From Leucothrix mucor (GTDB lineage: Bacteria; Pseudomonadota; Gammaproteobacteria; Thiotrichales; Thiotrichaceae), in assembly GCA_011322515.1 (NCBI GenBank), contig DRMS01000490.1, forward strand, positions 1 to 5,069: a stretch of 5,069 nt of DNA, written 5' to 3'. Below, in pieces: positions 4,966 to 5,069 of the stretch. The notes below the pieces were generated by a model, which did not search any database, had not been told where the DNA came from, and worked only from the letters and a program-made list of their open reading frames with translations. The stretch's first letter is position 1. Each line of letters opens with the position of its first letter. Made by a program: the position numbers and the translations under genes.

Positions 4966-5069
4966 ATGAAACGTAAAAATAGTTGTAACTTATTAATAAT
5001 AAGTTGCTTTTTTGTTTTATGCTTGTTCTTTGGGGTTAAATCAATCCATAAAAAGCAGGGAATAATAAA
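4966..5069 (+). CDS. Possible start of a small membrane or exported protein gene (runs off window)
   Basis: An ATG 7 bases after the RNase stop opens a frame with no stop to the window edge (34 full codons). It reads MKRKNSCN, then a hydrophobic stretch of about 16 residues (LLIISCFFVLCLFFG), then VKSIHKKQG. A basic start, a hydrophobic core and then basic residues fit an inner-membrane anchor or uncleaved signal. No signal-peptidase site or good lipobox is evident. A GGGTGG at 4948-4953 is the only upstream purine run and is rather far away (12 nt). The same bases contain a convincing terminator hairpin, and AT-rich DNA easily encodes hydrophobic residues, so this may not be a gene. Confidence 0.3.
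   Translation, partial: MKRKNSCNLLIISCFFVLCLFFGVKSIHKKQGII
4985..5018 (+). terminator. Rho-independent terminator after the RNB ribonuclease gene
   Basis: AACTTATT (4987-4994), loop AAT, and AATAAGTT (4998-5005) form a perfect 8-bp stem. It is extended by a T-G wobble and a G-C pair (4985-4986 with 5006-5007), then followed at once by TTTTTTGTTTT (5008-5018). It begins 27 nt after the stop codon. The stem is AT-rich and so weaker than a classical GC-rich terminator, but the position and T tract are right. It conflicts with the possible reading frame that starts at 4966. Confidence 0.7.

Overview
The window looks like chromosomal DNA of a fairly AT-rich Gram-negative proteobacterium. The gene order skp-lpxD-fabZ-lpxA, running leftwards on the minus strand, is the outer-membrane/lipid A cluster of gamma- and betaproteobacteria. 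A free-living or symbiotic gammaproteobacterium is my best guess; nothing here fixes the genus.

Layout. (1) Bases 1-2388, minus strand: four tightly packed genes. In transcription order they are skp (periplasmic outer-membrane protein chaperone), lpxD (third acyltransferase step of lipid A synthesis), fabZ (beta-hydroxyacyl-ACP dehydratase) and lpxA (first acyltransferase step, cut by the left window edge). skp/lpxD and fabZ/lpxA overlap; lpxD and fabZ are 63 bp apart and fabZ has its own strong ribosome binding site. LpxA and LpxD draw on beta-hydroxyacyl-ACP, which is also the FabZ substrate, so the cluster ties fatty-acid flow to lipid A and outer-membrane assembly. bamA, which often sits directly upstream of skp, is not here. 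(2) Bases 2389-3143: a 755 bp non-coding gap between divergent genes. It holds the skp leader with small palindromes, a large imperfect inverted repeat (2561-2728), an 84 bp direct second copy of its right arm (2976-3059), a separate small GC-rich hairpin, and candidate promoters for both directions. The repeats contain the CTTCGACAAGCTCAG-type palindromic core that I recall as widely dispersed in bacterial intergenic DNA. (3) Bases 3144-4958, plus strand: an RNB-family exoribonuclease of the short type, with all four catalytic aspartates. (4) Bases 4959-5069: a strong terminator-like hairpin with a T tract. It also lies inside the start of a possible membrane or exported protein gene that runs off the right edge.

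I find no convincing new defence, mobile or RNA-guided system. The least explained part is the repeat-loaded intergenic region, in particular the repeat arm abutting the candidate skp promoter. The ambiguous hairpin/reading frame after the RNase gene comes next.
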